In this document: piece by piece, positions 11,435-23,520 of the stretch
How the letters are laid out: every line of letters begins with the position of its first letter
Position numbering within the stretch: position 1 is the first letter of the stretch
Assembly: GCA_030407085.1 (NCBI GenBank)
Contig: CM059582.1
Coordinates: forward strand, 19,821,501-19,885,500
DNA length: 64,000 bases
Origin: Trichopria drosophilae
Taxonomy: Eukaryota; Arthropoda; Insecta; Hymenoptera; Diapriidae
Direction of reading: 5' to 3'
Position numbers and translations under genes: made by a program
Notes under the pieces: generated by a model
Database searches by the model: none
Told to the model about the DNA's origin: nothing
Seen by the model: only the letters and a program-made list of their open reading frames with translations

Positions 11435-13130
11435 TCGAGTAGTGATGGGAAATTTTCAATAAATTGTAATTTCCAATCTTCTTTTTGTAAAAATATGTAA
11501 AAAATATTTTCAGATTAATTTTTTTCGTTTCTCCTAAAATTTGTTGTAAAAACGCATTTGAATCGACTTAAAATAAGTCATAAACGTGCACACGATGTGT
11601 CCACTAAAGGAATCCATCATACTTGATTTTGCTTTTTATTTTCTCATTAACAAAATGGCGTTTGATACGACGAAATATTTGTGCGTCTCTGTTATATTCA
11701 AAATAGCGTATCCAATATAGCTGACCAAAAGTACTAAATATTCATCGATTTTTGTGGCTTTTAGTATCTAAATATTTTTAGAGTCGTTGATTTCGAATTC
11801 ATGATTAGATTTTTAAAATTCAAAGTGGCGACCCAATATGGCGGGCGGAGAATATTAAATATTAATCGATTTTTGCGTTTTTCAATATCTGCTTGTATTT
11901 TCGATTGCTAATAACGAATCTGCAGTCAAATGTTCAAAATTCAAAATGGCGGACATTATCTCGAAAGCGTCAAATTGCTAAAATGAAAAAAATGTCTTAT
12001 TGTATGCAATATTGTCAAGAAAAAGTGTCTTGCGATTTTTATCTAAATGAAACTTTTTCCTTGAAAAAATTTACGAAATTTTCATAATTTGTAATGCAAT
12101 GATAACATTCAAATTATGAACACTTATGAATATTGTTCTTCATTTGGTTCCTTAATTTTTGTTTGCTTACTTTTTAAATAATGTATTTTAATTTGATATA
12201 TAAATATTATTTTTTTTTTGTCGTTTTATAGTGTCTTTGCATATTCATGTAATTAAGTTGTGGAACTTTATAAAACATTTTTCACAATAATAAGCATTGC
12301 AATGTTTGAAAAATTTTCGTGTTCTAATTTTGCATATTTTTTCAGAGCAGTAATTTACTTTTTACGTTTTTTTTACGGTAATTTAAGTTTCAGCAAATTT
12401 TGTAATTTTTTTTCTCTGAACCTGTGATTTAGAGAAGAATCAAAAGAGATACTTTTTCTTGACAATGTTACATTCCATAAGAAGAAATTTGTTTCATTTG
12501 AGTAATTTGAAATTTTAAAGAATATGTCCGCCATCTTAAATTTTGAAAATGTGATTACAAATTCGTTATCAGCGACCCAAAAAGAGCCCCAAAGAGACGG
12601 CATTGAAAATCACAAAAATCGATTAATATTTAATATTTTCCTAATATTATATTGGGTCCGCTATCTTGAATTTCAAAAATCTAATTATGAATTCCGAATT
12701 AACGACTCAAAAATATAAAGTTACTGAAAGCCACAAAAATCGATGAATATTTAATTCTTTCGGTCCGCCATATTGGATCTGTCATTTTCAATTTAACAAA
12801 ACAAACAACAGATTCGTAATAAGCAAACCCAAAACTCCCCAGTAATTAATTTGTGTTTAACTAGAATCACTTTCGTGTACGATGATGGGTAATTTTGAAA
12901 AAAGCACAAATCATTCGTCGTATCGACTGCTATTTGGTTAATATGACAATTAAAAGAAAAATCTATGATGGACACCATTAGAGGACACATCGGGTGCGCG
13001 TTTGTGGCTTATTTTAAGTCGATTGAAATGCGTTTTGACAAAAAATTTTAGGAGGAACGAAAAAAATGAGTATGAAAATACTTTTGCAAAAAATGATTGG
13101 AAATTACAAGTTTTTGAAAATTTTCTCGTC
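11435..13130. repeat. 1.7-kb imperfect palindrome (long inverted repeat)
   Basis: The left arm (about 11435-12085) reads as the reverse complement of the right arm (about 12385-13130) around a spacer of about 300 bases. Three collinear blocks support this. Block 1 is 11470-11600 against 12975-13110, sharing CGACTTAAAATAAG and CCTAAAATTT. Block 2 is 11690-11960 against 12520-12790, which includes three GGCGGA/CCAATATGGC-type words per arm and ATCGATTTTTGTGGCTTT. Block 3 is 11960-12085 against 12395-12520, sharing ATTGTCAAGAAAAAGT. The arms are diverged by point changes and small indels. Several 60-76-codon frames inside are by-products. It could be a foldback transposon or two head-to-head insertions of one family. 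Confidence 0.75.
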
Positions 13131-13139
13131 ACCTTTGGC

Positions 13140-16100
13140 GGTTAATGAGTTAAGATATTGAAAATGATTATTCCATAATTGACTGTACATTGTTCAAAGC
13201 AGTTTTTCATACTGATTTCAAAGAATTCTATTTAAAAATGGCGAGGGCTTGATAAATAAGTTCGCAGCTTGAGTGCGATATATTCTTCCTACGAAATTAA
13301 TGTATTTAAAATAATGTAATACACTATCTAAGAAAAAATGGCAAGTAAATACGTTCAGCTTTTAATTTGATACATTCCGAATCATAAATATAAAATCTTT
13401 CCTTTTGTTAAACTTGTACGAAAATAAATTATACAAATTGCTCGGCGTTATCTTACGAATTAAAAAAGAACTGCTATGACACATGTTTTACATGCCAACG
13501 GAGTAACCGATTCAGGGACATCAAAAATACTGTTATAAAAGTAAGAACGCACAGGAGCACGCTGTCATTCGAAAAATGTTCGATCTCGATAAAACCTGAA
13601 ATCATTTCTCAAACCGAACAGAAATATTCGGTGGCTCGCTCTTCGATTATCTTAACCCAGATTGTTCAAGTAGATAATAAATTGGTTTAAGAAGACTGAG
13701 AGCTGGAATCGCGTCTCTTTATAACCAACCTAATTAATTTACTCGAGATATCTAAATTGATATTTTGTGAAAAATGAAATTGTTACATTACACATGTTAT
13801 TTTAAAATGCATTCTTCTGGATAGCATCAATTAATTATTCATCTAACTTGAATAATCAAAGCTTCTAAAATAGCTATTTACATAAATAATGTAGTTATTT
13901 CCTTATCACTCTGACGACAAATTTCGTGTCGAAAATATCGAAAAACAACTGCATCCATTTAAAATAATAATATATTTTATTTGAAGACATCAATTTAATT
14001 TACTGTAAAAAAGTCAAAACAACAACTTTTATGGGAGTTATTAATTAATTTGTATTATTTAAGGGGAGTGTTCATCATTTATTGCTGATTTCTTTTTAAT
14101 AAACATCTCAACGAAACATGATTATTTATTAGGAGGATTCTTAGTCACAAATAGTAAGCTAAGTGTTACAGAAACTCATACCTTCTCTAAATCACGATAA
14201 CTATATAAAACACAAGCAGTTACTTACTTCATGTACCATTTTTACACTTTCATTATCCTTCACATCAAAATTTATTCGGTTTATTGATATTTAATCGTTT
14301 AGAATTATTCACTCCAGCATTTTATGTTGGTTTAAAAAGTTACCAATGTTGACTTTCAATATAACCTTTGTGTATTCTTTATTTCGTGCTCCCTTAACGC
14401 ATAAATGCACCGACATTTTATTTCGAACCTAACTCACAAGTTTCACATCAATGAATTTTGAGAAAACTTCATCAAAGGGCATTGAATAATAATATTATGT
14501 ACGTGATTGAAACTACTACTATTCTTACATATTTAGGACTTGCTGAACAAATTAATAAAATATCAAAATATCATCGATGTGCTAAATTGATAATAAGAAT
14601 ACAGTAATATTTATGAAAAATACTATTAAAAACGCCGACTTTGATGACCTCATTTTTAATTGGATAATGGTGTATCCTTCAAGAACAAATATTGAGTGAG
14701 TGATTCACATAGATTTCAGCACACTTTAAAGCAGATGACAAATCGTAAATAACACATTCAAAGAAAATGTGCTGTATAAATATTCCATCTTTTTTAATTT
14801 GTGTTAAAATTATAAACAGGTTGAGATTTTTAAAACATTTGTTCAACGCCTTTTGAAAGAATGTCACATAAAATGGTATCAAGTATGTATTATTAAGTGA
14901 CATTTGTTCTAATTTTATTATGTATTGTGCACTTGGAACCTTCTTCACGTATGAGGAATTGAATAATTTCTCAACCATAATCTAAAATTTCCAAAATATG
15001 ATCCAATATTTCCAAAGCTAATAATGTATTTGATCATTAAATTGTAGACAATAACACAGCAAAAAATATCATGTGCCACGTTGTACTTACTGTTTGTATA
15101 TCAGGATCATGAGCGTTTTTAGGTTAGGTTCGTGTTTCCCAAAATAGGTTTTGGGATTCTTCAGGAATATCCAACTAAAAATGACAAACTTGAATTTTGC
15201 GACGATATTTTTTGGTACATTGAAATTTTAGTAATAGTCTAAAATTTTAGTATATGGAACATAATCTTATCCGTTATGGATTAAATTTATGTTTATTATA
15301 AATGCCTCAATTTCTAATATAAATTGGATTATAGAACACCTCAAAAGAACGAAATATTATATTTGACATGAAAGTCATAGTACAGAGCCTTAATTTAATT
15401 ATTAATTTTTCCAGTACTTTTCAGTAATATTTATTTTGCAAATATGGAAAAATTAAATATGAATGAATATTGTTATATATTACTACGTACCAAATTTTAC
15501 TTTTTGTTTCATGTTATGGCATAATTATAGTCTAACATATGGCGGTCAATCCATTTTTTTTATAAACGAAGAAGAAAATGTACAAATTTGCAAATTGGAT
15601 GAAAAAAGTCCTTAGTTGTATATTGCCATCTTCGTTTATCATAATGCAATGCATTTATACCATATTGTGACTTAAATAGTAAAACACAAACGTTAATAAC
15701 CACTTTGAAAACATAAACATTACATTCAACACTTTTACTATTGCAATATTTGTCTGAGACTCATTTTACTCCGTCTTGAATTTTAGACAGAAAATTGGCC
15801 ATTTCAAAAGACTTTTTGATGTATAAAATCTTACAATATTCCATTCACAACAAGGGAGAATGCCAACGGCAGAAAAAATATCTGAAGATGTAACCTTTGT
15901 AGCGTGAATGGAATGAAAAGACGCAGAACATTGAAGATTACGAAAAATTTGAATGCCCTGGGAATAAGGGAATTTTGTAGAAACACTAATTGCATCTTTA
16001 ATAATTATAATATGTACATATTAGAAACAATGTCATATACTAATTGGTATATGTTTTTGCAATATTTCGTTTATAAGTGGAAAATCTTTTATATGCATTC

Positions 16101-16590
16101 AGATATAAATCAAATCTGTTCATTACTTTGTTTGCTTTTTTGCATTAAAATGATTCGTCGTCAAACATTCTATTTAATAGAATTGAGCGAATTGAACATG
16201 GCACAAATACTGTTTTTGAAACGTTGAACGCACTTTTTATTACACAGTAATTTACGTAAAATTACTATTTGCGAATAGGCGGAGAAAATACATCTGAATA
16301 AAAATTCAGACTCCAGTTTGTAAATATTAACTTCTCCTTATTAACGTTAGATTACCAATTAAGTTTCTCAAGTTTATTTGTCATGATATTTTCATGTTTA
16401 TATTTATTATTCGTTTTTTTATTGTGGCATTTATAATGTAATAAAGGTTTATATTAGCATGTGGATATTTTTTAATGACATTTCATTTTATAGCGCCACC
16501 ATATTGGAATATATTGCAAAATGTTTCTGTGTCATTTATTTTTATAATTACTGATGTCACTGAATTAGAGTTTCCACGCAACTAACAGCG
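13140..16590. other. AT-rich DNA without a recognised gene
   Basis: Open frames of 99 codons (minus, 14679-14978) and 107 codons (plus, 15904-16227) are present, but neither shows a domain I recognise. The minus-strand frame contains HIFFECVIYD, faintly like the C-terminal HxxxEC..Y motif of LINE proteins but without the preceding cysteines. TTAGGTTAGG near 15119 is too short to be telomeric. Confidence 0.5.
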
Positions 16591-16599
16591 AAGTAAAAT

Positions 16600-17400
16600 G
16601 GGGAAATTTGGATTAAAAAATTAGTAGCGGGCTGAAACAGGCTTATCTTGTCGTACTTAATACTGTCTCAAAAGTCCCCATCCCTAAAAGATGCCTGAGG
16701 GAAATGGTGGGGGAAAATTTCTCCAAAAGGTTGGTTTTTCTAAAATAACTAAAAAAATATAATTTTAAACGAAAAAAAAGAAAAATACGAAAATTGCAGT
16801 TGTAGACATTTCGCACAATTTCGTTTTTTAAAAAAAGTTTCTACGACCAATAGAAGTCGAGATAGATTTTTTTCAAATATTGGCAGTTTGGGCAGCAACT
16901 GTAACGCGCGTTTTTCGCTTATTAGTCAAAAATAACCATTCGGATCGAAAAATGCTTCAAATAAAAGTTGTAGAGGATAAAATTGCGAACAAACTTCTGT
17001 TGTATATAATGCTGTACGTTCAATATTCACGGAGATATGAACGTTTAAAGAACAAATTACCGTACATTCGGAATTTTTTTGCGATAAAAACAATAATTAC
17101 ACATGAAAGTTGTAGATAATGAAATTTTGAATCTGTATGTTTAATAAAAAAATCATTTTGATCATAAATTCACGATAGTACAAAAGAAAAACCTGAACAA
17201 TTGTTATTATCATGTACTTTTTTGTAAATAAGTATTTTTTGGCTACATGTAGACAATATTAGTATCAGAACTATTTTGAAGAGGATGAAATTAGCTATAA
17301 AATGAGCATCGGTTGGAGTTTCTAAAATCAATTGTAAAAGAGTTATAGCCGTTTGAAGTTTCACTTAAAAAAGTAGTAACAATTACGATTTTTGTGTAAA
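16600..17400. repeat. Internally repetitive segment with AAAGTTGTAGA units
   Basis: Words such as AAAGTTGTAGAGGATAAAAT (about 16968) and AAAGTTGTAGATAATGAAAT (about 17105), and a diverged form near 17330-17370, recur at irregular intervals of about 130-230 bases. Phrases like CGGAGATATGAACGTTT and GTTATAGCCGTTTGAAG follow them. This is the look of an old dispersed insect repeat. It runs without a clear break into the minisatellite at 17440-17582. The 79-codon and 64-codon frames here are by-products of the repeat. Confidence 0.4.
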
Positions 17401-17439
17401 AACATGGGTAAAAATGTTGTTTAAAAATCATACTTTCAA

Positions 17440-17582
17440 AATTTGTCTACATTTTGAAATATCTGATTTTTTAATGTCTATTTTTTTAAATGTCTGGTTT
17501 TCGAAATGTCTGGTTTTTTAATAGCGGGGTTTTGAAGTGTCTGTTTTGTGATTTGTCGTGTTTTTGAGGTGCGCCCCTCAGA
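17440..17582 (+). repeat. TGTCTG minisatellite terminus (family A, copy 1)
   Basis: An irregular array of units like AAATGTCTGATTTTT (period about 15-19 bases) ends in GAGGTGCGCCCCTC. Its reverse complement shares CAAATCACRAAACAGACACTTCAAAA (broken here into CAAATCAC, then A or G, then AAACAGACACTTCAAAA) with the left end of the element at 57655-58110. The terminal GGTGC box is also shared. The match over a non-repetitive stretch shows common descent and not just a simple-sequence resemblance. Confidence 0.7.
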
Positions 17583-17599
17583 AGTTGTCATTTTCCAAA

Positions 17600-19420
17600 A
17601 AAAGTGAGTACAAAATTTGTTTACATTCCTTTTTTTCAAATATCTTTGTTGATATTGATTTTACGACAAAATTTCATAAAAAATAAATGAAAGCTTACAA
17701 AATTTCTTACAAGAATGACTTTATCGAAATTGTTTTTTAATTAATAGTAAAGAGATAAACTGGTAATGTTTATGCCTTTCAATGTAGCGTAAAATTCGTG
17801 TCCGTTTGGGCAGAATCGGTTTAAATTTCAATTTTTTGAACTCAAATGTCAGTTTTAATAACAATGCTATATAATGTAATTGCAAGTAGTTCTCGTTATA
17901 AAGCTTATTTTGAGTCTAAAATTCCTATTTATCACATTGTTACCTATCTCGATTGTTTTTCTACTTGCAGCAATATAAATTTAATAAAAAAATGTTTTTC
18001 CAGTATGATTCAATTGATATTAGAAAAATGAAGATATTGGCTATTTGTACCATCAATTTTAATAAAAATTGAACCCATGGAGAGCCCTTTAATGTCAAAA
18101 AATGTTCCAAAAACGAACACTGCAATGGTGATGTCCATTTATCAATAATTTCTCGACATTTCCAGGCTCTTAGTGGTATTAATCTTCATCGACTCGAAAT
18201 TCTTCATCTCTTCGTATTCTACAAATCAACCCGAAAATAAGGCAAACCCGAAAACTGCAACAATCGGCATTTTTTCATTTGCGTTGCTAAAAATAGAGAA
18301 ATATTCCTCATAAGTTAGAATGCTATAAAGATGAATTGCAAAGATGCAAAACACATTTAAAATGAGTTGTCACTTGTTGAAACTATTTGAAAACTAATAA
18401 AATTATTGCATAAAAATGTTTTTTCTAGGTAATTCAATAGCTTGCCACTTAATTTCTATGTATCTGATTCAATTTCGGTACTAACTTATTTACTCAAAAT
18501 ATAACAGAGAATACAAGTCTGAAATAATGTTTAAATGATCACAGTAATACATTACATATTTTTATTAAAAATGAATTTTCTAGTCCTTCGTTAATTGCAT
18601 ATTGCTATATTTTGTAATAAAAAACATTTATACTGGACCTTCTTATCAAGAAATCACAATATTCATTTCTAAGAATGAATTGTATCTGCAAATCATCAAA
18701 TTTTAAGAAGGCGTTTGACACTGATCTTATCTTAGATGAAAACAGAACATTTCGTTACAAGTACATAAATACGTAAATTTTTAGTTCTCGCATTCACGTG
18801 CAGAAAATTACTTTTCCAGTACTGCTTTATAAATGTCTTGGAGTGAAATATCAGGAATAGATTGAAAATTAGAGTAACTCTTAAATTAAGAGCAAAAATG
18901 TTGTATTCAATAAGAACCAAAATTCACTTTAAACACGTGGAAATGTAATTTTTAATGAACAAATGGCTCAATTTTCCTTTTAGGATATTTAAAGAGGTTT
19001 TTAGTGTGCGAAACGTTATTTTCCACATTAGGCACGGTCCAGTCAATGACTACTTTTACAGAAAATCGCATTTCCCCCACTTGTTACGAATTATGCTCTT
19101 ACATACCATTGTTTTTTACATTTTTATTTCGTTTGAAAATATAAAAAGTCTTATTAATTACATACATATATACTAAAATTAATTCAGATCATTTATAAAA
19201 AAGTTCTTGATGGGAGAAAACAAATGTAAAACCAGAATTGATACCATCATCAGATTGTCATAATATACCATACGGTTCGAAACTCGGTTGATGTTTTTGC
19301 GCAAATAAACTAAAAAGTAAAGGAAAATAATTGACTATTCAAATGATATACGGATACCTATCGAAATATATGCAAATGACATTATTAATTGCCTCGTTAT
19401 AACAACACCGCAATTATGAC
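17600..19420. other. AT-rich DNA, nothing recognised
   Basis: No coding, RNA or repeat signal stands out. The small open frames here (about 60-73 codons) look random. Confidence 0.5.
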
Positions 19421-19429
19421 AAGGAATCT

Positions 19430-20290
19430 TTGGTTAGAAAAAAAGTCGCATTCCCATACCCGTTCCAGGCTGCACGGTCAATACACCGAACTTAATTAAC
19501 TTCTTATTGTTCATAACGTGTCCGTCTATAACGAGTCTATTAATGCAAACCACCCTATAATTACACAATTAGCATCCATTCCTTCCCTTAAATTAACATA
19601 TCAAATAAAATCTCCCTTTCCGTCTGGTGGCGGACAAGGTTCGATCGCGATAACCGCCCTCGATTATATCTACCCCCTTCCTTGGATTGCAATAATCCCA
19701 ACGAATTCGCAATACAGTAGCGAAAGAGTTCACGAACCCAAGAGCCGAAAGAAAAACTCGTTCGAAAAACGCCGAGTCGAAATAGTTTCTTCGATACTCT
19801 CGCGTGTCCGAAATTCGAGTTTAGCGTTTCTCACGCACGCAGGTGGAATATCAAAGCCGAAATTTCGAGAGATTGAACAAACCGAAAGGCCCGAAGGGTG
19901 CAGGAGGTTGTCGAAGGGTGAAGGAAGCCTTCGCCGAGGGATAAGACGAAATCTTGTACATATATATATAGGAGCGCGAGCGGCACAAAAGCCACGTCCG
20001 CGAAATCATCCCGCTGTATGACCCGGAAGATACGTTCGAGCATACGAGATGCTCAAATTCCGAAGAGTCTTGAAAGCGACTGCAAGTTATCCGTCTCGTC
20101 TAGAATCGACGAGCACTTCGTACAAGAAGCCTTCGCTCAATAACCCAAAAGAATCGACTTGCGGACACGTATAATATGCCGCGCTACCTTACAGTGAAAA
20201 GAGATGAGGACGAAATACGATAAAGCTCCCTCAGATATTCACTTCGAGCTTTTCGGATGTACGTGATGTCGGAACGTTTGTTTACAAACA
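19430..20290. promoter_or_regulatory. CpG-rich island 2 with a TATATATATA stretch
   Basis: Base composition changes sharply to CpG-rich, with many CGA/TCG words. It contains the longest open frame of the window (167 codons, plus, 19518-20021). I recognise no domain in it, it has low-complexity basic stretches, and it lacks a good start context, so I do not call it a gene. TATATATATA at 19961-19970 followed by GGAGCGCGAGCGGC could be a core promoter firing rightward, with transcription starting around 19995. This is inference. Confidence 0.35.
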
Positions 20291-20299
20291 ATTGTTTGC

Positions 20300-22690
20300 G
20301 TTAGGTACAAGCGAGCACAGGCAGAGAACTGTCATTTGCTGTTTGGGTTAATAGTGCACTATTGTATTTTGTGGCCATCTTTCTAGATATTTAATCCAGA
20401 GCTGACTCAATTGTTGTAAAGAAACATTCACAATGAGTATTCATCATGTTCAAGTTCTTCTTATTGAAAATCAAAGCTTTACTATCATTAGGCTAAACCA
20501 CAAAACCATTTCTGACCAAATCTCACATTTGAAGGACCTATGCATTTATGCTTCGTTCTGAAAGTTGATAAATTGACTATTTACATTCTCAGGCAAACAT
20601 GTTTTTAAACTTAACTTAAAGACATATGTGTATCATCTTTTTCGAACCCATACCAGGGCCTATTTATTTAATTACAAATGGTTACTTTAACAAGATCTAT
20701 GTAGTTGTGTGTTTAGACTTAATATGATAAGATTCCACTGAAACTGTATGGATATATTGTCACTACAAAAAATGCTGCAATATTGCTACCCCAGCATCAC
20801 ATCTTTCTGAAAGAGCAAAAGTTAATCCGGAGAATTCGTTTATCTACAACAATATCGGGGAATGCTGGAGCAGTTAGTTGGTGATCAACAATATTGTGAC
20901 GTCTATTAGGTAATGTAAGAAGCTGCTCTAACAATTTTTGAGTACATGCAAAGCCGCCAAATAATTTCCAGGACGTTATGCAGATACAATGTTCGAATTT
21001 GTACATCGATATGCATAAAATTTTCCATTTACTTGGGACTTCTAACTGAAAACAAAGAATTACTAAATATACATGCAACAATTGCTTCTTTATTATTACA
21101 TTCAAGTTGTGTTAAATATTATAGGTCATAGTAATGCTCACTATATATTCGCGTCGCTAGTAACAATTATACAAGAAAAAAAAGGTTTGCGTCCACAGAA
21201 ACCAAGTTCATGTTCAACCAAAAATCTCGAAGTTTGTGCTAAGTACACCCGTAGTTTATACTGTGTTTAAACGTTTTCTTAGATAGGCACTGTTGGGTTT
21301 ACACTTTCGGTTGAGCACAACCTACAGTTATATTCAGCACAAACTTCCAGGTTTGTGTTGAGCACAAACCTGGATTGTGTGAAGCCTAAACTATTTTCTT
21401 TCCGCGTAAGATTAAATACTGACGACGAAAGTTCTTTTGCTTCAATATATGTTTAGAAATATTGGACGTTGCAACGCAGAAACAAGCTTCTCGGCAAACA
21501 TTGCCTGTACCAGTTTTATAATATTTATAGAAATGACAATTTTAGTTTTGATAATACTACCTCTTAAAGAGGTCAGCCAGAGCTCAGTCCAATGATATCT
21601 TCAAAAAAGCTTCCTGAAGAGGTCTGAATTATGATAATCTATAAAACGAATTCTTAATGATGTCTTACTTAGGACTTCTGAAAATCCTAATCTCAAAAAA
21701 GCCTTATGTTTGTGGTCTCTCGAACATCTCTCTTTTGTTAAAGGGTTCCCTGGTTGATATCTAAGTTTCATCCCAAAATGAAATCGCACGATATTTACAT
21801 CATGACCGATGGATGATGCAGCTATACTAGATAGGTATGGATAGAATAACATAAGCTTTGCGATATTTAGCAGTTGTTATGACAAATTTATATTATTATT
21901 GTATGATCTCCATTCTCTTGAATATCATCGCCGACCAAAATCTAAGCACATAACAAAACAGGTAAGAATTACATAAATTAATAATTGAGGTACAAAAATA
22001 GAATTTATAATTCTCAGAAATTTCCTTTTCATTTATATTATTTATTTTATATTGAATGTCACTGTTCTTTTCTGAGTCATCATATTTGATAGGTCTTGTA
22101 AAACTCTTAAAATCGATGTATAAGTTCTTAAAGAGCTCTGAAAGATGTCATTTTGCTGTTTGGTTTGTTATAATGATGATGTAAAATACTAACATATAGA
22201 AAAAATCTACTTTCTAATTGATAATTTCAATTCAAAACTCTGTAATAAACTGAAATGATGTAACTAACTTTTGAAAGTATTAATCTATCACGTTTTATGT
22301 AAAAATATTAAAAATTTACATAAATAAATTTATTTCAATTCTATTATTGTGGATATATACATTATTATTTAAATTCGGTGAAACATAGAAAGTAAGCAAA
22401 GAAGTTCGAATAAATTTAATGTTTTTAAACACTTAATAGTTTTATTTGGAACAGTTGATTCGTTAAGGCTATTTGTTGCTTTCAAAATGCTTTTCTGATT
22501 ATTGGCGTTCTTTCGATAATTTTGTCTAACATTAATTAATTTGGAATTTTAATTTCCTTGTTTCATGGATTTGATTTTATTGATGTATTAAAAATGTATG
22601 CGTTCGATACATATTAATCCAATAAAAAGAAGTCTAATTTTTCCGAATTTATGCTCTTGAAATTTTTTGAAATTTCTTCAGGTAACTCTA
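20300..22690. other. Mostly AT-rich DNA with one structured repeat segment
   Basis: A 102-codon minus-strand frame (20797-21105) and an 83-codon minus-strand frame (21601-21852) are open but unrecognised. The segment 21225-21400, with repeated GCACAAACCT words and a strong hairpin, is listed separately. Confidence 0.5.
21225..21400. repeat. GCACAAACCT-word cluster with a 12-bp-arm hairpin
   Basis: The word GCACAAAC or its complement occurs several times. At its core is a perfect hairpin, 21346-21357 pairing with 21363-21374 (CCAGGTTTGTG / CACAAACCTGG plus one more pair), with a 5-base loop. Next to it, GGCTTCACACAA-CCAGGTTT, read on the minus strand, has a close relative on the plus strand at 45583-45605. 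That suggests a small dispersed inverted-repeat family. Confidence 0.5.
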
Positions 22691-22729
22691 TATGGGGAGA
22701 TTATGGAGCCACATTAGTTAAATCTGGAA

Positions 22730-23520
22730 TTCGCACTCTTACTATGTGATTTTTCACTCTTGCCTGGTGAATTTTTACTCTGAATGGCGCTAAAATTCAT
22801 TCATTTAATATTGTGGCTCAAACTGCGCGCTATATAGAGTGATATTTCCATCAAAAAGTTTGGAGAATGACTGGATGATCTGTCATTTTTATAATATTAA
22901 CTTGAATAAGGTTTTTCGATCAGTTGAACTTTCCAATATTGCCGTTCAGAAAATATGAATAAATAGCTAAACTTTCCTTCTTTTTGATATAACAAAATTT
23001 ATTCAATGAGTAGAATTTTATAAATATTCAAAAAACAACAATTTTAGAAAAATATAAACCAAAATTTTACAAAAACTAATTTATATCGTAAATAGATAGA
23101 AAAATTTGAGAAACTTTTTGTCATCGTTAAAATTCCGATAAACTAAATTACCAAATTCAATATTTAAAAAAATATGACAACTAAGAACAATAATGCCCAA
23201 GTTAAATGTTTGTATACCATCTTTCAAAAAGTATTACCAGAGAATTCCATACTCGAAAACTCAATTATTCCAGTTCATGAATTTTTTGGGCTTTAATACA
23301 CTTACTTACCACTTAAGAAGAAAATTGATCAAGTTGCATTTAGTTAAAAGGATTATTTTCAAAGAATTTTCTATCTAAATTCCTTACAGTGAAAATCGAG
23401 CCACTCTTTTATTATGAATGAAAATTTCACTCTATGATGGTGAAATATCATTCTCAATATAGTGAAAATGTCACCCTTCGTGAAAGAGTCCCTAAATCAA
23501 TGTGTAAAATGGAGTGTTTA
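22730..23520. repeat. Possible inverted-repeat element with TTTCACTC-rich ends
   Basis: Both ends (about 22730-22900 and 23385-23520) are dense in words such as GTGAAATTTTCACTC and GAGTGATATTTC. GAGTGATATTTC-CATCA at 22839 corresponds to GAATGATATTTCACCATCA on the opposite strand near 23437. A segment at 39150-39330 has the same GGAGTGAAATTTTCAC phrase. I cannot fix exact ends or a target duplication, so the element may be two independent insertions. Confidence 0.35.

Noticed and set aside
14679..14978. Minus-strand frame with HIFFECVIYD, resembling a LINE C-terminal motif
   Set aside because: The preceding cysteines and the TGHG-like segment are absent, so the similarity is too short to support a LINE.
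15118..15131. TTAGGTTAGG, the insect telomere word
   Set aside because: Only two units, in ordinary AT-rich DNA. This occurs often by chance.
19518..20021. 167-codon open frame, the longest in the window
   Set aside because: It lies in a CpG-rich island where stop codons are rare, has no recognisable domain and no start context, and is overlapped by an opposite-strand frame.
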